Shown here: positions 16,729 through 26,058 of the stretch, in pieces
Numbering within the stretch: the first letter of the stretch is position 1
How the letters are laid out: the number at the start of each line of letters is the position of its first letter
NCBI GenBank assembly: GCA_963774345.1
Contig: CAVZFB010000031.1
Coordinates: forward strand, 62,001 to 126,000
Length of the DNA: 64,000 nt
Source: AP-15 sp963774345
GTDB lineage: Bacteria > Pseudomonadota > Alphaproteobacteria > ATCC43930 > CGMCC-115725
Direction of reading: 5' to 3'
Notes under the pieces: model-generated
What the model was told of the DNA's origin: nothing
Databases searched by the model: none
What the model saw: the letters and a program-made list of their open reading frames with translations, nothing else
Program-made: the position numbers and the translations under genes

Positions 16729-19050
16729 TTAGGGCCGTGATCCCTGCCGGATCGCGCGCCATACCCGCTCGGGCGTCGCCGGCATCGGCACGTCGGGGAC
16801 ACCGAGCGGAGCGAGCGCGTCGAGAATCGCGTTCATCACCGTCGGCGTGCTGGCGACGGTGCCGCCTTCGCCAACACCCTTGGCGCCGAGCGGATTGGTC
16901 GTGCTGGGGACGGGGCTGAAATCTATGGTGATCGACGGCACCGTGTCGGCGCGCGGAATGCCGTAATCCATCAAGGTGCCGGTCAACAACTGGCCGCTGT
17001 CATGGTCGTAGACGACATCTTCGAGCAGCGCCTGGCCAGCGCCCTGGGCGACGCCGCCCATAATTTGGCCCTTGGCCAACAGCGGATTGATCACGGTGCC
17101 GCAATCGTCAACGACGGTGTAGCGGTCGAGTTCGACCGCACCGGTCTCCGGGTCGATCTCAAGCTCGCAGATGTGGCAGCCATTGGGGAAACTCGGCAGA
17201 TCCGAATTGAAGGCGCCCGCTCCCTGCAATCCGACCCCGAGCGCCGAGGGTAGGCCGACCGGGATGAACGACATCTGCGCGACCTGCCCGATCGGCATGG
17301 ACCGGTCGGTGCCTGAAATCGTGAAGGCGCCATCGGCAAAGCTGATGTCGGCGGCGTCGGCCTCCATGAAGTGGGCGGCAAAGCGCTTGCCGCGCTCAAT
17401 CACCTCGTCGGTCGCGGCGCGCAGGGCGCTGCCGCCGATCATCATGCTGCGCGAGGCATAGGTGCCGCGGCCGATCGCGACTTCGTCGGTGTCGGCCTGA
17501 GCCAGGTGGATCTTGTCTTCGGCTACGCCGAGCCAGTCGCCCACCATCTGGGCGTAGGTCGTCTCGTGCCCCTGCCCGTGCGACAGGGTGCCGGCAAGGA
17601 TCGTCAACTCGCCGGACGGGTCGAAGCGCACTTCCATGCGCTCATTAAAGACGCCGGTATTGTCGACATAGTAGGTGATGCCGCGGCCGCGTAGTTTGCC
17701 GACGGCCTTGCTCTTGGCGCGCCGAACGGCGTAGCCTTCCCAATCGGCAAGGGCTTGGCACTTGGCCATCGCCGCGGCGTAGTTCCCGGTGTCGTAGATC
17801 CAGCCCGTACGCGTCTGATAGGGATAGGCGTCGGAACGGATCAGGTTCCTTTTGCGCAATTCCGCCGGATCGACGTGCATCTCGCGCGCCGCCTGATCGA
17901 CGAGGCGCTCCATGATGTAAACGGCCTCGGGGCGGCCGGCGCCGCGATAGGGCACGGTCGGCGCGGTATTGGTGAAAACGAGGCTGCTCGTGACCGACAC
18001 CGCCGGGATATCGTAGACGGTTGGGGCGAGCTTTAGCGAAAAGATGATCGGGATGGCGCCGGCGCCCTCGATATAGGCGCCGATATTGTGCGAGCCGGTC
18101 CAGCGCAGGGCCAGGAATTTGCCGCCGGTGTCAAGCGCCAATTCGGCGGCTACTTTCTGGTCGCGCCCAGCATAATCGCCGAGCAAGGCCTCGGAGCGCG
18201 TCGGGATCCATTTGACCGGCCGGCCGACGCGGCGCGCCGCCCAGACGAGGATCGCCTCTTCGGGATAGACGTTGCCCTTCATGCCAAAGCCGCCGCCGAC
18301 ATCGCGGGCGACGACGCGAATGCGGCTTTCCGGGACATGCAGGATGTGATGCGCCAGGGTCTGGCGGACGCCATGCACGTTCTGCGTGCTGGAGTAGAGC
18401 AGGTAGCGGCGAGTGCCCGGATCGTAATCGGCGATGCAGCCCCGCGGCTCCATCGTGACCGCGGTGAGGCGGTTGTTGTAGAGCGAAAGCCGCGTGACGT
18501 GATGCGCTCTGGCGAAGGCTGCGTCGGCCGCATCGCCATTTCCCAGGCGCATTGTGAACGAGGTGTTGTTGGGGACGTCGTCGTGGACCGACGGTGCATC
18601 CGGACGGACCGCTGCTTCGACGGTCACCGCGGCGGATAATATCTCGTAATCGACCGCGACCAGCTCCGCCGCATCGCGCGCGATCGCTTCGGTCGCGGCA
18701 ATCACGATGGCGACGCGCTCGCCGACGTAGCGCACGCGCCCCTGCGCCAGCGGCGGTCGTTTGGTTCGGTAGCCTTTGGGCCCACCCATATCCTCGGGCA
18801 TCGCCTCGGGATCGAGGCTGCCAAGCCCGTCGGCCGCCCAGTCCTCGCCGGTAAGCACCGCGTAGACACCGGGCACCTGCTTCGCCGCGGACTTATCGAC
18901 GGAGCGGATCCGCGCATGGGCATGCGGCGAGAACAGGAAGACCGCGTGGCTCTGGCGGACCAGATCGATGTCCGCGACGTAGCGCCCTTGCCCCGTGAGG
19001 AACCGGCCGTCCTCCTTGCGCGTGACGGGCTGTCCGATGCCGAAGCGCAT
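16729..19050 (-). CDS. molybdenum hydroxylase large subunit (CoxL-like, form II type)
   Basis: A 773-residue xanthine-dehydrogenase-family molybdopterin-binding subunit, close to the usual 780-800. Motifs: GQGRYVADI at the N-terminus, VARDVGGGFGMKG for the cofactor, VPYRGAGRPEAVY in the active-site loop, and GAKGVGEGGTVASTP with the catalytic glutamate near the C-terminus. The loop PYRGAGR marks a form II (putative) CO-dehydrogenase-like enzyme, not the AYxCSFR of form I, so CO oxidation should not be assumed. The medium (FAD) and small (2Fe-2S) subunits are not adjacent. Start at 19050 behind AGGTGA. Confidence 0.85.
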   Translation of the reverse strand: MRFGIGQPVTRKEDGRFLTGQGRYVADIDLVRQSHAVFLFSPHAHARIRSVDKSAAKQVPGVYAVLTGEDWAADGLGSLDPEAMPEDMGGPKGYRTKRPPLAQGRVRYVGERVAIVIAATEAIARDAAELVAVDYEILSAAVTVEAAVRPDAPSVHDDVPNNTSFTMRLGNGDAADAAFARAHHVTRLSLYNNRLTAVTMEPRGCIADYDPGTRRYLLYSSTQNVHGVRQTLAHHILHVPESRIRVVARDVGGGFGMKGNVYPEEAILVWAARRVGRPVKWIPTRSEALLGDYAGRDQKVAAELALDTGGKFLALRWTGSHNIGAYIEGAGAIPIIFSLKLAPTVYDIPAVSVTSSLVFTNTAPTVPYRGAGRPEAVYIMERLVDQAAREMHVDPAELRKRNLIRSDAYPYQTRTGWIYDTGNYAAAMAKCQALADWEGYAVRRAKSKAVGKLRGRGITYYVDNTGVFNERMEVRFDPSGELTILAGTLSHGQGHETTYAQMVGDWLGVAEDKIHLAQADTDEVAIGRGTYASRSMMIGGSALRAATDEVIERGKRFAAHFMEADAADISFADGAFTISGTDRSMPIGQVAQMSFIPVGLPSALGVGLQGAGAFNSDLPSFPNGCHICELEIDPETGAVELDRYTVVDDCGTVINPLLAKGQIMGGVAQGAGQALLEDVVYDHDSGQLLTGTLMDYGIPRADTVPSITIDFSPVPSTTNPLGAKGVGEGGTVASTPTVMNAILDALAPLGVPDVPMPATPERVWRAIRQGSRP

Positions 19051-19119
19051 GCTGCTCACCTGCCTTTTCCGGGCGGTATTGTTCACCGAAGTCAACGCAA
19101 CCTGCGGACCCACCTCAGC

Positions 19120-19971
19120 TCATCCGCGCTCGCCGCGCCGGTGCAGAAAGGCCAGGCGCTCGAACAGGTGCACATCTTCCTCGTTCTTTAGGAGGGCGCC
19201 GTGCAATGGCGGGATCAGCTTTGTCGGATCGCGGGTGCGCAGGGTCTCGGGCGAGATGTCCTCGACCAGCAACAGCTTGATCCAATCGAGCAGCTCGGAG
19301 GTCGAAGGTTTCTTCTTCAATCCCGGCGCCTGGCGGATGTCGAAAAAGATTGTCAGCGCCTCGTGCAGCAACTCGTGCTTCAAATCGGGAAAGTGTACGT
19401 CGACGATTCGCCGCATCGTCTCGTGGTCGGGAAAGCGGATGTAATGAAAAAAGCAGCGGCGTAAAAAAGCGTCCGGTAATTCCTTTTCGTTGTTCGAGGT
19501 GATGATGACAATCGGGCGTTGGCGCGCCTGGATGGTCCGCCGCGTCTCGTAAACGTAAAACTCCATACGGTCGAGTTCGAGCAACAGGTCGTTGGGAAAC
19601 TCGATATCGGCCTTGTCGATCTCGTCGATCAGCAGGACCGGGGCTTCATCTGCCTCGAACGCCTCCCACAGTTTGCCGGGCACGATGTAGTTGGCGATGT
19701 CATGGACCCGCTCATCGCCGAGCTGGCCGTCGCGCAGTCGCGAAACCGCGTCGTATTCGTACAGCCCTTGCTGCGCCTTGGTCGTCGATTTGATGTGCCA
19801 GGTAATCAGATCCTTGCCGATGCCGCGGGCAATCTCGTGGGCGAGAATGGTCTTGCCGGTACCGGGCTCGCCTTTGACCAGCAACGGGCGTTCGAGAGCG
19901 ATCGCGGCATTGACCGCGACCTGCAGATCCGGCGTCGCCACATAACTTTCGGTGCCCTCGAAACGTCGCAT
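19120..19971 (-). CDS. MoxR family AAA+ ATPase (CoxD-like)
   Basis: A 283-residue AAA+ ATPase. Walker A is GEPGTGKT at residues 34-41, Walker B APVLLIDEIDKAD, sensor 1 VIITSNNEKELPDAFLRRC. The length and the C-terminal WIKLLLVEDI fit the CoxD/MoxR group, chaperones that act with VWA partners. It is the first gene of a set moxR, large subunit, coxE on the minus strand, so it probably matures the molybdenum hydroxylase encoded next. I start at 19971 (MRRFEGTESYVATPDLQ), preceded by AGGGG. Confidence 0.88.
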   Translation of the reverse strand: MRRFEGTESYVATPDLQVAVNAAIALERPLLVKGEPGTGKTILAHEIARGIGKDLITWHIKSTTKAQQGLYEYDAVSRLRDGQLGDERVHDIANYIVPGKLWEAFEADEAPVLLIDEIDKADIEFPNDLLLELDRMEFYVYETRRTIQARQRPIVIITSNNEKELPDAFLRRCFFHYIRFPDHETMRRIVDVHFPDLKHELLHEALTIFFDIRQAPGLKKKPSTSELLDWIKLLLVEDISPETLRTRDPTKLIPPLHGALLKNEEDVHLFERLAFLHRRGERG

Positions 19972-20062
19972 GTTGTTTATGCCCCTTGTTATTCGCGCGA
20001 TGACATAACCTGTGGCGGGGCATGACGCCAGTCCTGCCATGGTCAATTAGCGGGGGACCCTG

Positions 20063-20476
20063 CTAGTCATGCGGCTCGAACCACAATTCGCAGCCATAGT
20101 TGATCGTGATCTCTTCGCCAGGTCCGATGTCGGTGATCGCGACCAGGTCGAGCGTATGCCGGGCAAAGTTGCGATCGACCCGGGCGCGCGGGCGGCTCGC
20201 ATGGTTGCACAGGCTGACCAGGCCTAGACCCAGTGCGCCGCGCCCCTCGCCATCGGGGTCGCCGTCCCAGTGAAAGTAATAGTTGTAGAGGATCGTGCGG
20301 TCCAAGAGGCGACATTCCGCCGCCGGGACGATGATTATCGGCGCTGCCTCGACCACGGTTCCGGCCACGATGGGTTCCCGTGCGAACACGCCTCGCCCGC
20401 GCTCAGGACAGGTGCAGACCTCCACCCAGTGGTTTGGAATCGGCGAAAAGCAATCCGGCCTCGCCGCGGCCGACAT
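20063..20476 (-). CDS. SET domain-containing protein
   Basis: A 137-residue stand-alone SET domain. GRGVFAREPIVAGTVVE opens the fold, SLCNHASRPRARV carries the conserved N-H pair of the SAM/substrate site, and GPGEEITINYG is the C-terminal motif with the catalytic tyrosine. SET proteins methylate protein lysines; bacterial single-domain forms have few known substrates. It lies between tatA and the moxR gene on the same strand with short gaps. Confidence 0.85.
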   Translation of the reverse strand: MSAAARPDCFSPIPNHWVEVCTCPERGRGVFAREPIVAGTVVEAAPIIIVPAAECRLLDRTILYNYYFHWDGDPDGEGRGALGLGLVSLCNHASRPRARVDRNFARHTLDLVAITDIGPGEEITINYGCELWFEPHD

Positions 20477-20496
20477 TCTCCCGCTGTCCGCGGAGA

Positions 20497-20742
20497 TCAG
20501 ACGTGGTCGTGCGGCCGATCTGCGGTTCCGACGGGCGCCGCCGTGCTCGCCGCAGCAACAGGCGGCGACACTTGTGCCGGCGCCGACGCGGCTTCGGGAT
20601 CGTCCTCCTCGCGCATGCCAGCCTTAAAAGCCTTGATGCCCTTGGCGAAGTCGCCCATGACTCGCGGCAGCTTCCCGGCGCCAAACAGAATGAGGATAAT
20701 GGCCAGGACCACCATCCAGTGCATCAAGCTGAACGAACCCAT
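20497..20742 (-). CDS. tatA: twin-arginine translocase subunit TatA
   Basis: An 81-residue protein with the TatA layout: a short N-terminus, one membrane span (WMVVLAIILILFGAGKLP), the FGAGKLP hinge, an amphipathic helix (RVMGDFAKGIKAFKAGM) and a polar, low-complexity tail ending in HDHV. The start at 20742 follows GAGG at ideal spacing. TatA forms the pore for folded proteins with twin-arginine signals. tatB and tatC are not beside it. Confidence 0.9.
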   Translation of the reverse strand: MGSFSLMHWMVVLAIILILFGAGKLPRVMGDFAKGIKAFKAGMREEDDPEAASAPAQVSPPVAAASTAAPVGTADRPHDHV

Positions 20743-20892
20743 ATCGACGACCTCGGAAGGCTGACGAGACACTTCTCTATAAAGCGCGTCCGCCGAATTG
20801 CAAGCTGATGGCGGAACACCCTGCGCCGCTCCCCTTACGAGGTCGTGCGAATTCCCCGAAAATCAAGTCCGATGGACCATGGAGTGCTGCCG

Positions 20893-22014
20893 ATGACGGA
20901 CTTCCCGCCACCGTATTCGACTGATTGGCGAAGACGCGCGCCTGCCGAAGTGGGGCTCGATGCCAACGCGGTTGCCGCCGCCGCTCGCCACGCCGCCGAA
21001 CACGAGACGCCGTGGACGCGGGATCTTGCCCAGATGGTGACGAGTGATTTCAGCGAGCGGCCGCCCTGGAACGAGACGCTCGGGCCAGTGCGTCCCCGCG
21101 GTGGGCCGAACGGCCTGTTGCTGCGCGGTGGCGATATCATCGCCGAGTGGGGTGATACGACGCGGGCCGATATGACCTTTAGCGTCGCCAAGAGCTACCT
21201 CTCGATCCTCGCGGGGCTCGCCTGGGATCGGGGGCTAATCGCCGACCCGCACGATAAGGTCTCGCGCACCGTCGATGATGGCGGCTTCGACCCGCCGCAT
21301 AACGATGCGATCACCTGGCATCAGCTCCTGCAGCAGACCTCGGAGTGGGAGGGCGAGCTGTGGGGCAAGCCGGATCTGATCGACCGCAATCGCTCGTCAG
21401 CGGGCCGGCCGAGCCTGGCGCCAAAGGGAACCCACCGCGATCTCCAGCCGCCCGGTGGCTTCTGGGAATATAACGACGTGCGGGTCAACCGGCTCAGCCT
21501 GGCGCTGTTGCGGCTATGGCGCCGGCCATTACCCGAAGTTTTCCGCGAGCTGGTCATGGATCCGATCGGCGCCTCGCCCGATTGGGAGTGGCACGGTTAC
21601 CGCAATTCCTACGTCCAGGTCGACGGGCGCCGGGTGCAATCGGTCTCGGGCGGCGGTCATTGGGGCGGCGGGGTCTTCATCAACACGCGCGACCAGGTCA
21701 GGATCGGCCTGATGCTCTTGCGCCGGGGTATGTGGGGCAGCTGCCGCATTCTCTCAGAAGCATGGATCGAGCGGATGCTCGAACCGTGCCCGCTCCATCC
21801 GCAATACGGTTATCTGTGGTGGCTCAACACCAATCGCGGCCTTTATGCGAATGCCTCGGCCGGCAGCTATTACGCCCGCGGCGCCGGTGGCAATTTGACC
21901 TGGATCGATCCCGAGAACGATCTCGTCGCGGTCCTGCGCTGGACCGATCCGGCGGCGATGGACGGCTTCATGGGGATGGTCACGGCGGCGATCGCAGGAA
22001 AATCTCACTCGTGA
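20893..22014 (+). CDS. serine hydrolase, beta-lactamase class C family
   Basis: A 373-residue penicillin-binding-protein-like hydrolase. The nucleophile motif SVAK (S-x-x-K) follows RADMTF, the second motif is YND in FWEYNDVRVN, and HWGGG near the C-terminus likely replaces the KTG box. I start at 20893 (MTDFPPPYSTDW) behind GGAG; an in-frame ATG 19 bases upstream is possible. No secretion signal is evident. Members are esterases or peptidases of varied substrate; resistance to beta-lactams is not implied. Confidence 0.85.
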   Translation: MTDFPPPYSTDWRRRAPAEVGLDANAVAAAARHAAEHETPWTRDLAQMVTSDFSERPPWNETLGPVRPRGGPNGLLLRGGDIIAEWGDTTRADMTFSVAKSYLSILAGLAWDRGLIADPHDKVSRTVDDGGFDPPHNDAITWHQLLQQTSEWEGELWGKPDLIDRNRSSAGRPSLAPKGTHRDLQPPGGFWEYNDVRVNRLSLALLRLWRRPLPEVFRELVMDPIGASPDWEWHGYRNSYVQVDGRRVQSVSGGGHWGGGVFINTRDQVRIGLMLLRRGMWGSCRILSEAWIERMLEPCPLHPQYGYLWWLNTNRGLYANASAGSYYARGAGGNLTWIDPENDLVAVLRWTDPAAMDGFMGMVTAAIAGKSHS

Positions 22015-22105
22015 TGTGAGCTGCTTCACATACCGTTGCGGCCAATCGGTGCATCTACAGGTCCGTCGAAATCATTCTCGACGGAAACTGACCCTGGAGG
22101 CATCA

Positions 22106-22912
22106 ATGCCGCAGATTGCCGTCATCAACGAGTCGACTGCCATCTCCGATGCCGATGTACAAAATATGCTCTCCGCGTTCGACCAGCAGTGGAATCAGGA
22201 TCTACTGCCGGTTTGGGGCGTTGACGCCGCGACCTTCACCTTCGTCCCGCAAGGCCAGGCGCCGGCCTCCGGCACCTGGTGGGTAGTGTTCCTGGACGAC
22301 AGCGACCAAGCCGGCGCGCTCGCCTACCATGATCTGACAGACGAAGGTTTGCCGATCTCCAAAGTTTTCGTGAAAACCATCCAGGGCGACAACGCGAGTG
22401 TTAGTGTTGGCGCTACTCACGAAATTTGCGAGATGGCAGTCGATCCGTGGCTAAACAGCGCCTACCAGGATCCTCAGGGCGTCTTTTGGGCCGGTGAGAT
22501 CTGCGACCCAGTCGAGGACGACCAATACGGCTACGAGATTGGTGGAGTCCTCGTAACCGACTTTATTACGCCGAACTGGTTCGCGCACCAGAACGCGCAG
22601 AGCAACATCGACCTAAAGGAGCACGCTAACGCACCGTTCGAGGTCCTGAGTGGCGGCTATGCTCAAAAGTTCGATCCACAAGCTGGATGGCAGCAGGTCA
22701 CCGGATCTATGGCGAGGCGCAGCAAACGGGCCAATGCATCGGAGGGCTCGAGGAGAGAACGGCGGGCTCGCCAATGGACGAGTCGGCACCATGCTGGCGT
22801 CCATACCGCCGCACTTGAGATAACCCCATACCCGCAGCGCAGCGTCTCGGCCAAGGCCCGGAAACTTTTGCGCTCCCGGGAACATTCGCGTTCCCGGGAA
22901 CATCGGCGTTAA
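22106..22912 (+). CDS. hypothetical protein with a possible metal-binding HE motif
   Basis: A 268-residue protein, not recognised. The start follows GGAGG. The segment VGATHEICEMAVDPWLNSAY, then GEICDPVEDDQYGYEIGGV, recalls the HE..E..TDP arrangement in some uncharacterised secreted or phage zincin-like proteins, so a metal site is plausible but unproven. No signal peptide is seen. The last 50 residues are basic and low-complexity (KARKLLRSREHSRSREHRR), encoded partly by a short DNA repeat, and may not belong to the original protein. Its codon use is less GC-rich than its neighbours. Confidence 0.6.
   Translation: MPQIAVINESTAISDADVQNMLSAFDQQWNQDLLPVWGVDAATFTFVPQGQAPASGTWWVVFLDDSDQAGALAYHDLTDEGLPISKVFVKTIQGDNASVSVGATHEICEMAVDPWLNSAYQDPQGVFWAGEICDPVEDDQYGYEIGGVLVTDFITPNWFAHQNAQSNIDLKEHANAPFEVLSGGYAQKFDPQAGWQQVTGSMARRSKRANASEGSRRERRARQWTSRHHAGVHTAALEITPYPQRSVSAKARKLLRSREHSRSREHRR
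22874..22903. repeat. two copies of a palindrome-containing 12-mer
   Basis: TCCCGGGAACAT occurs at 22874-22885 and 22892-22903 with an 18-base period, inside the end of the preceding gene. Each copy contains the palindrome TCCCGGGA. Confidence 0.7.
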
Positions 22913-22976
22913 TGCAGGTCACGGCCCATTCAGGCAGCGGGACCGTTATCGTCGGAAGGTACGCGCGCTTGCCCGC

Positions 22977-23005
22977 GGGGTGCACGAAGGCTGCTCGTGC
23001 ACCCC
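22977..23005. terminator. hairpin between convergent genes
   Basis: GGGGTGCACGA and TCGTGCACCCC form a perfect 11-bp stem with a 7-base loop, placed between the convergent stops at 22912 (+) and 23075 (-). There is no T-run, so it is a probable but not classical terminator. Confidence 0.6.
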
Positions 23006-23074
23006 GGCTGAACCTGCGCTGAAGACCAGCGCCGAGCTTCCTACCGGCGACAACCGGGCGAACGGACGCTGCAT

Positions 23075-23527
23075 CTACCCCATTTGGCGCACGAGCTTCT
23101 TCGTCATCATGAATCGGGTGTGTCCGGGCGGATCGCAATCGATCCGCCCGAGCACCTCCCAGCCCTGGCGCTGGTAAAAGCCGGGCGCCTGAAAAGAAAG
23201 GGTGCTGAGGATCGCCCGGCTGCAGCCGCGCCGCGCGCCTTCTTCCTCCGCTACCGCGAGGATCCGGCTACCGAGCCCCTGCTTCCGCAGCCTTTCCGGC
23301 AGGAAAAAACGATCAATCCGCAGAAGTCCCATCGAGGTGCTGCCATACAGTCCGCCAGCGATCTCGCCTGTCGCCGGATCGGCAACCAGCACGGCAAGCG
23401 GGCGGTAGTCGCGATAACCGGCCTTTTCGAGATTGTAGGCGCCAAGCCCGTCGCGAATGACCGACTCGTCCTCCGAGGTGGCGGCGTCAGTCAGCACCAG
23501 CCTAGGACCACTCTCCGGCGCGGACAT
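23075..23527 (-). CDS. GNAT family N-acetyltransferase
   Basis: A 150-residue GNAT protein. ADPATGEIAGGLYGST covers strands 2-4, IDRFFLPERLRKQGLGSRIL contains the acetyl-CoA motif (R-K-Q-G-L-G), and LSFQAPGFYQRQGWEVLGRI is the C-terminal motif. The start ATG overlaps the TGA of the sulfurtransferase gene (TGATG). A frameshift in that upstream gene otherwise makes the two look fused; the restored stop shows they are separate. The substrate is unknown. Confidence 0.8.
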   Translation of the reverse strand: MSAPESGPRLVLTDAATSEDESVIRDGLGAYNLEKAGYRDYRPLAVLVADPATGEIAGGLYGSTSMGLLRIDRFFLPERLRKQGLGSRILAVAEEEGARRGCSRAILSTLSFQAPGFYQRQGWEVLGRIDCDPPGHTRFMMTKKLVRQMG

Positions 23528-24410
23528 CAGCCGGTTTCCATCGGCAGCGAGCGGGTCGATCGCCCATTCGCTCATCGAGGCGTCGTAGAGCCTGACGTTC
23601 GAATGGCCGAGCATGACGAGCGCCAGCGCATCGGCGCTGGCGGCAATGCCGCCGCCGCAATAGGTGATGACCTCTTTGTCGAAGGCGCCAATCGCCTCGA
23701 ACCGCCGGCGCAATTCGGCCGGCGGTCAGAAACTCGTTGGTCACCGGGTCGAGCAGATGCGCGGCGGGCAGATTGACGCTGCCCTTGATGCGGCCCGGCC
23801 TTCCGTAGCTGTTGCCGCCGGAGCCGGCGTGCTGCTCGGGCGCCAGCGCGTTCAGCGTGCAAACGCCGCCGTCGCCGATGGCGCGCAGGACCTCATCCTT
23901 GCCGACCATCAGCGGGCGCAGCTCGCGGACGACGAAATGCCCGGGCGGACGCGGTTTCGCCGGGCCGGTCTCGACCGGCGCGACCCTCGCGGCTCCATTT
24001 CTGCCAGCCGCCGTTGAGCACCGCCGCGTCGTCGAAGCCGAAGACCCGCAACAGCCACCACACCCGCGTCGCCCACCACGGATTGGCGGTGCTGTAGAGC
24101 ACGACCCGCGTTCCCTCGCTGACGCCAAAGCGGCTCATCGCCGCGGCGAAAGCCTCGGCCGACGGCAGCATGAAGCGCAAGCGTTGGCTGCTGTCGGAAA
24201 GATCGGCTTGAAGGTCGATGAACTGCGCGCCGGGAATATGACCCTTTTCGAAATCGGCGCGGGCCGGCACCGCCTGGTAGGTCGTCTTCGGGTCGGGTAT
24301 CAGATTGGTCGTGCAGTCGAAGACACGCAGATTGGGATCGCCCAGCTGGCGACTCGAGCGCTTCGGTATCGATCAGGAATTCAGGATGGGTAAAACCGGG
24401 ATCGCGCCAT
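23527..24410 (-). pseudogene. sulfurtransferase with two rhodanese domains (SseA-like), multiply frameshifted
   Basis: Pieces of one protein are spread over all three frames. In order: GFTHPEFLIDTEALES, then QLGDPNLRVFDCTTNLIPD and DFEKGHIPGAQFIDL (first rhodanese domain), then PPGHFVVRELRPLMVGK and GRIKGSVNLPAAHLLD, then VITYCGGGIAASADALAL with the active-site loop CGGGIAAS of the second domain, ending DPSLPMETG. Five single-base insertions (near 24403, 24350, 23986, 23725 and 23548) account for it. A 3-mercaptopyruvate or thiosulfate sulfurtransferase is the likely ancestral function. If the indels are sequence errors the gene is functional. Confidence 0.7.
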
Positions 24411-24420
24411 GCCGACCTCC

Positions 24421-25849
24421 TCAGCGCTGTGACGGCAGGGACGCGGCGATCGCCGGGCGCTGGCGGTGAAACTCGGTCGCCTGCTCGAAGGCGTGGCCGA
24501 CCCGCATGACGCCGGCCTCGTCGAACGGCTTGCCGGCGATCTGAAAGGCGAGCGGCAACCCGTCCTCGAAACCGATCGGCACCGAGAGCGCGGGGCTGCC
24601 GGTCAGGTTGTACGGGCCCGTATAGGAAGCCCGCTCGAAGGTCGAATAGGTCGAGACCGAGTCGATCCGCGGCGCCGGGCCGGTCGCGTTCGCCGAGACC
24701 GCGACATCGACGCCGTCGAGCGCACGGGCGAATTCGACGCACAGCTCGCGCCGCTGCCGCATCGCTTCGACATAATCCGCCGCGCTCAGAAACGCGCCGA
24801 GCCCGATCCGCGCGAACATGTGATGGCCGAAGATCCTGCGGCCGCTCGCGAAAATCCTGTTTCGTGCAGCGCATACGCCTCGGCCAGCATGATCAGCCGG
24901 TTGGCGTCGAGATAGTCGATCAGCGGCGAGAGCTGCAGATCGACAAGGCGTGCGCCGAGGCTCTCCAGGGTCCGGCAGGCGGCGTCGAACGCGCGCGACA
25001 TAGGCCGCGCTCGGCGCGCTGTCGGCGCCGAAATCGGCGACCGCGTCACGCTCGTGGAAATGGCGGATGACCCCGATCGTCACCCCGTCGAGGCGCGTCG
25101 TCAGCGCCGCGCGGTAGTCCGGGACCGGAACATCGGCCGAGGCCGGGTCCTGCGGGATCGTAGCCGGCCAAGGCCTGCATCATGATCGCGCAATCCTCGA
25201 CGGTGCGGGTCAGCGGCCCGCAATGGTCGAGCGTGTAGGACAGCGGAAAGACGCCGCGCCGGCTGACCCTGCCATAGGTCGGCTTCAGCCCGACGATGCC
25301 GTTATAGGCGGCGGGCCCGCGGATCGAGCCGCCGGTGTCCGAGCCCATCGCCGCGGCGCACAGGCCGGCCGCGACGGCGACCGCCGAGCCGCTCGACGAC
25401 CCGGCCGGATAATGCGCGGTGTTCCACGGGTTGCGCGCCGGCTCGAACGGCAGGGTGAAATCCGGGCCGCCGATCGCGAATTCGTGCGTCTCCTGCTTGC
25501 CGAGCAGGATCGCGCCGGCGTCGCGCAGCCGCACCCAGGTCTCGGCGTCCTCGTCGGGCACATGGTCGAGATAGCGCCGCGAGCCCGCCGTCGTGCGGAT
25601 TCCGCGCGTCTTGTAGATGTCCTTGAGACCGATCGGGATGCCGTGCAGCGGCGCCGCGCGACCTGCCTGCGGCAAGATCGCGCGCGGCGGCGAGGGCCTG
25701 CGTCGCGCAGCACCAGCACGTAGCTGTGCAATTCGCCGTCGAGTGCGGCGATGCGTTCGAGATAGGCCTCGGTCAGCGCGACCGGGGATAGGCTGCCCGT
25801 CGGCGATAGCGCGGCTCGCCTCGGCGATGGTCAGCTGGGTCGGGTCCAT
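24421..25849 (-). pseudogene. amidase signature family enzyme, multiply frameshifted
   Basis: The amidase core is intact in one frame: PLHGIPIGLKDIYKTRGI with the catalytic lysine, then AGSSSGSAVAVAAGLCAAA and GSDTGGSIRGPAAYNG with the cis- and nucleophilic serines. N-terminal LSPVALTEAYLERIAALDGE and C-terminal LVDLQLSPLIDYLDANRLI and YNLTGSPALSVPIGFEDG lie in other frames. At least five indels are needed (near 25801, 25690, 25640, 25157, 25000 and 24860). Full length would be about 470 residues. A GatC/AtzG-like small gene lies 7 bases upstream and suggests a two-subunit amidase. Substrate unknown. Confidence 0.7.
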
Positions 25850-25856
25850 CGCCGCC

Positions 25857-26048
25857 TCACGCCCTCGGGTGGACGAAAATGTGGGCCGGCTCGGCCGCCC
25901 GATCGCGCGGCCGCCGCACCGTGCGCTGCATGCGCTCGACTAAGCGATAGGCCTGGCGCAATTCTTCGAACTGCTCCGGGGTGAGCTTCAGTCCCGCGCG
26001 CTCGACCAGAACCGCGAAGCGCTCGGCTGAAATCGACTGCTCGGCCAT
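25857..26048 (-). CDS. small AtzG/GatC-like subunit of amidase
   Basis: A 63-residue protein, MAEQSISAERFAVLVERAGL and on, with the helix PEQFEELRQAYRLVERMQ and a tail rich in arginine and proline. Its size, helical layout and position directly before an amidase gene match AtzG-type proteins (DUF4089), which partner AtzE-like amidases as GatC partners GatA. The assignment rests on pattern and context, not on residues I can prove. It lies between the HMG-CoA lyase and amidase genes with gaps of about 10 bases. Confidence 0.6.
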   Translation of the reverse strand: MAEQSISAERFAVLVERAGLKLTPEQFEELRQAYRLVERMQRTVRRPRDRAAEPAHIFVHPRA

Positions 26049-26058
26049 CGGTTGCCCC

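Noticed and set aside
23075..23713. Apparent rhodanese-acetyltransferase fusion
   Set aside because: One frame over, the sulfurtransferase ends in PSLPMETG with a TGA that overlaps the ATG of the acetyltransferase, so the fusion is a product of a frameshift.
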